Assembly: GCF_023824195.1 (NCBI RefSeq)
Contig: NZ_CP085442.1
Span: 782,001-846,000, forward strand
Length of the DNA stretch: 64,000 nucleotides
Reading direction: 5' to 3'
Source: Priestia megaterium
Lineage (GTDB): Bacteria > Bacillota > Bacilli > Bacillales > Bacillaceae_H
Under the pieces are notes generated by a model, which saw only the letters and a program-made list of their open reading frames with translations, was not told the DNA's origin and made no database searches. The position numbers and the translations under genes are program-made. Below are positions 63,632 through 64,000 of the stretch, one piece after another. Positions within the stretch are counted from its first letter, which is position 1, and each line of letters begins with the position of its first letter.

Positions 63632-64000
63632 ATGATCAAAAAGCTCATGATAGTTTTTATAAGTGTAGTGCTTGTTAGCTGTTCTTCTCCTTCAAAAAAA
63701 GAACGTATTAATATGGAACAAATTGAAATTGTGGCAGCCGGTGCAAAAGGCGGAGGAGCAGACATAACAGTAAGAGCCATTCAACAAGTGCTAACGGAAA
63801 AGAAGATTGTGAAGGTGCCTGTTTCTGTTAGTAATAAAATAGGTGGTCAAGGTGAAGAAGGATGGAAATATATTAAACAGAGAAAAGAGGGGAGTGTTGT
63901 TTCCGGGAATTCTAGTTTGCTGATTACAAATAATTTGCTAGGGCAAAGTCAATTAACCTATAAAGACTTTACTCCGCTCGCTATTTTAACATCTGAATGG
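63632..64000 (+). CDS. TctC/YflP-type extracytoplasmic tricarboxylate-binding lipoprotein (partial, 3' end outside window)
   Basis: The first 123 residues of a tripartite-tricarboxylate-receptor-like lipoprotein. A basic start and hydrophobic stretch lead to lipobox VLVSC with lipidated Cys at residue 17. The mature part shows the family's VAAGAKGGGADITVRAIQQVL and KIGGQGEEGWKYIKQ blocks. The order citS-citT-TctC-like matches B. subtilis citS-citT-yflP. AAGGATGG precedes ATG 63632. The frame is open at position 64000. It could act as a citrate co-sensor with CitS, as DctB does for DctS, but this is inference. Confidence 0.85.
   Translation, partial: MIKKLMIVFISVVLVSCSSPSKKERINMEQIEIVAAGAKGGGADITVRAIQQVLTEKKIVKVPVSVSNKIGGQGEEGWKYIKQRKEGSVVSGNSSLLITNNLLGQSQLTYKDFTPLAILTSEW

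Overview
The window is a stretch of chromosome from a low-GC Gram-positive, endospore-forming bacillus, almost certainly Priestia (Bacillus) megaterium or a very close relative. The best evidence is the glucose 1-dehydrogenase at 47104-47889, which from memory is nearly identical to the classic B. megaterium enzyme. Gene order also matches B. subtilis for several regulons (GlnKL-GlsA-GlnT, YknWXYZ, DctBSRP, CitST-CitM, GlcU-Gdh). Most of the window is core or niche-adaptive metabolism. I saw no prophage, plasmid replication gene, CRISPR array, tRNA or rRNA.

Layout. 1-4333: malonate decarboxylase operon mdcA(partial)-B-C-DE(fused)-G. 4373-9372: glutamine module, with two-component system GlnL/GlnK divergent from glutaminase glsA and transporter glnT. 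The glsA upstream region carries a TTTTGT-N4-TTTTGT direct repeat and a near-consensus cre, and glnT is broken by a one-base expansion of a T run. 9403-11105: YhjB/YhjC-type symporter pair. 11479-14193: cupin gene, an orphan IS200/IS605-type end, then a ZTP (pfl) riboswitch with terminator ahead of an aspartate-type permease. 14367-19969: lipoprotein, acyl-CoA thioesterase, a first copy of a dispersed repeat, PEP carboxylase and a small unknown gene. 20361-24293: Rieske oxygenase, FetAB-type ABC pair, metY. 24638-28334: yknWXYZ. 28404-33176: intracellular subtilisin, a solitary folP, an MDR dehydrogenase, a small membrane protein and a DUF4097-type protein.

33582-39558: a guanine riboswitch controlling a NupG-type nucleoside transporter, a RocE-like permease, and a BirA-box-controlled bioY-bioD-bioA operon. 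39561-41121: second repeat copy, first of three 60-aa paralogues, TerC protein. 41158-46006: dicarboxylate module dctP, dctB, dctS-dctR with a perfect cre before dctP. 46226-47889: glcU-gdh. 47866-49834: an ApbE / ferric-reductase-like / acidic-repeat surface-protein operon, the most promising candidate for an undescribed system. 50049-55865: HTH plus membrane protein pair, LTA synthase, two more 60-aa paralogues, GNAT and MocR-type regulator. 56001-59534: mmuM with an unusual leader, FAH-family gene, repeat copies 3 and 4, two poorly known genes. 59862-64000: citrate module citM-citS-citT and a TctC-like lipoprotein cut by the window end.

How it fits together. Three separate sensor/regulator pairs (GlnKL, DctSR, CitST) each sit beside the transporter they are known to control in B. 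subtilis. Each of these three regions also has a cre-like site, so the picture is substrate induction combined with carbon catabolite repression. Malonate, glutamine, dicarboxylates, citrate, glucose and aspartate/arginine uptake are all represented. PEP carboxylase and RNA or repressor control of purine and biotin uptake tie carbon entry to biosynthesis. The four repeat copies all lie directly downstream of plus-strand genes and each carries a terminator-like hairpin.
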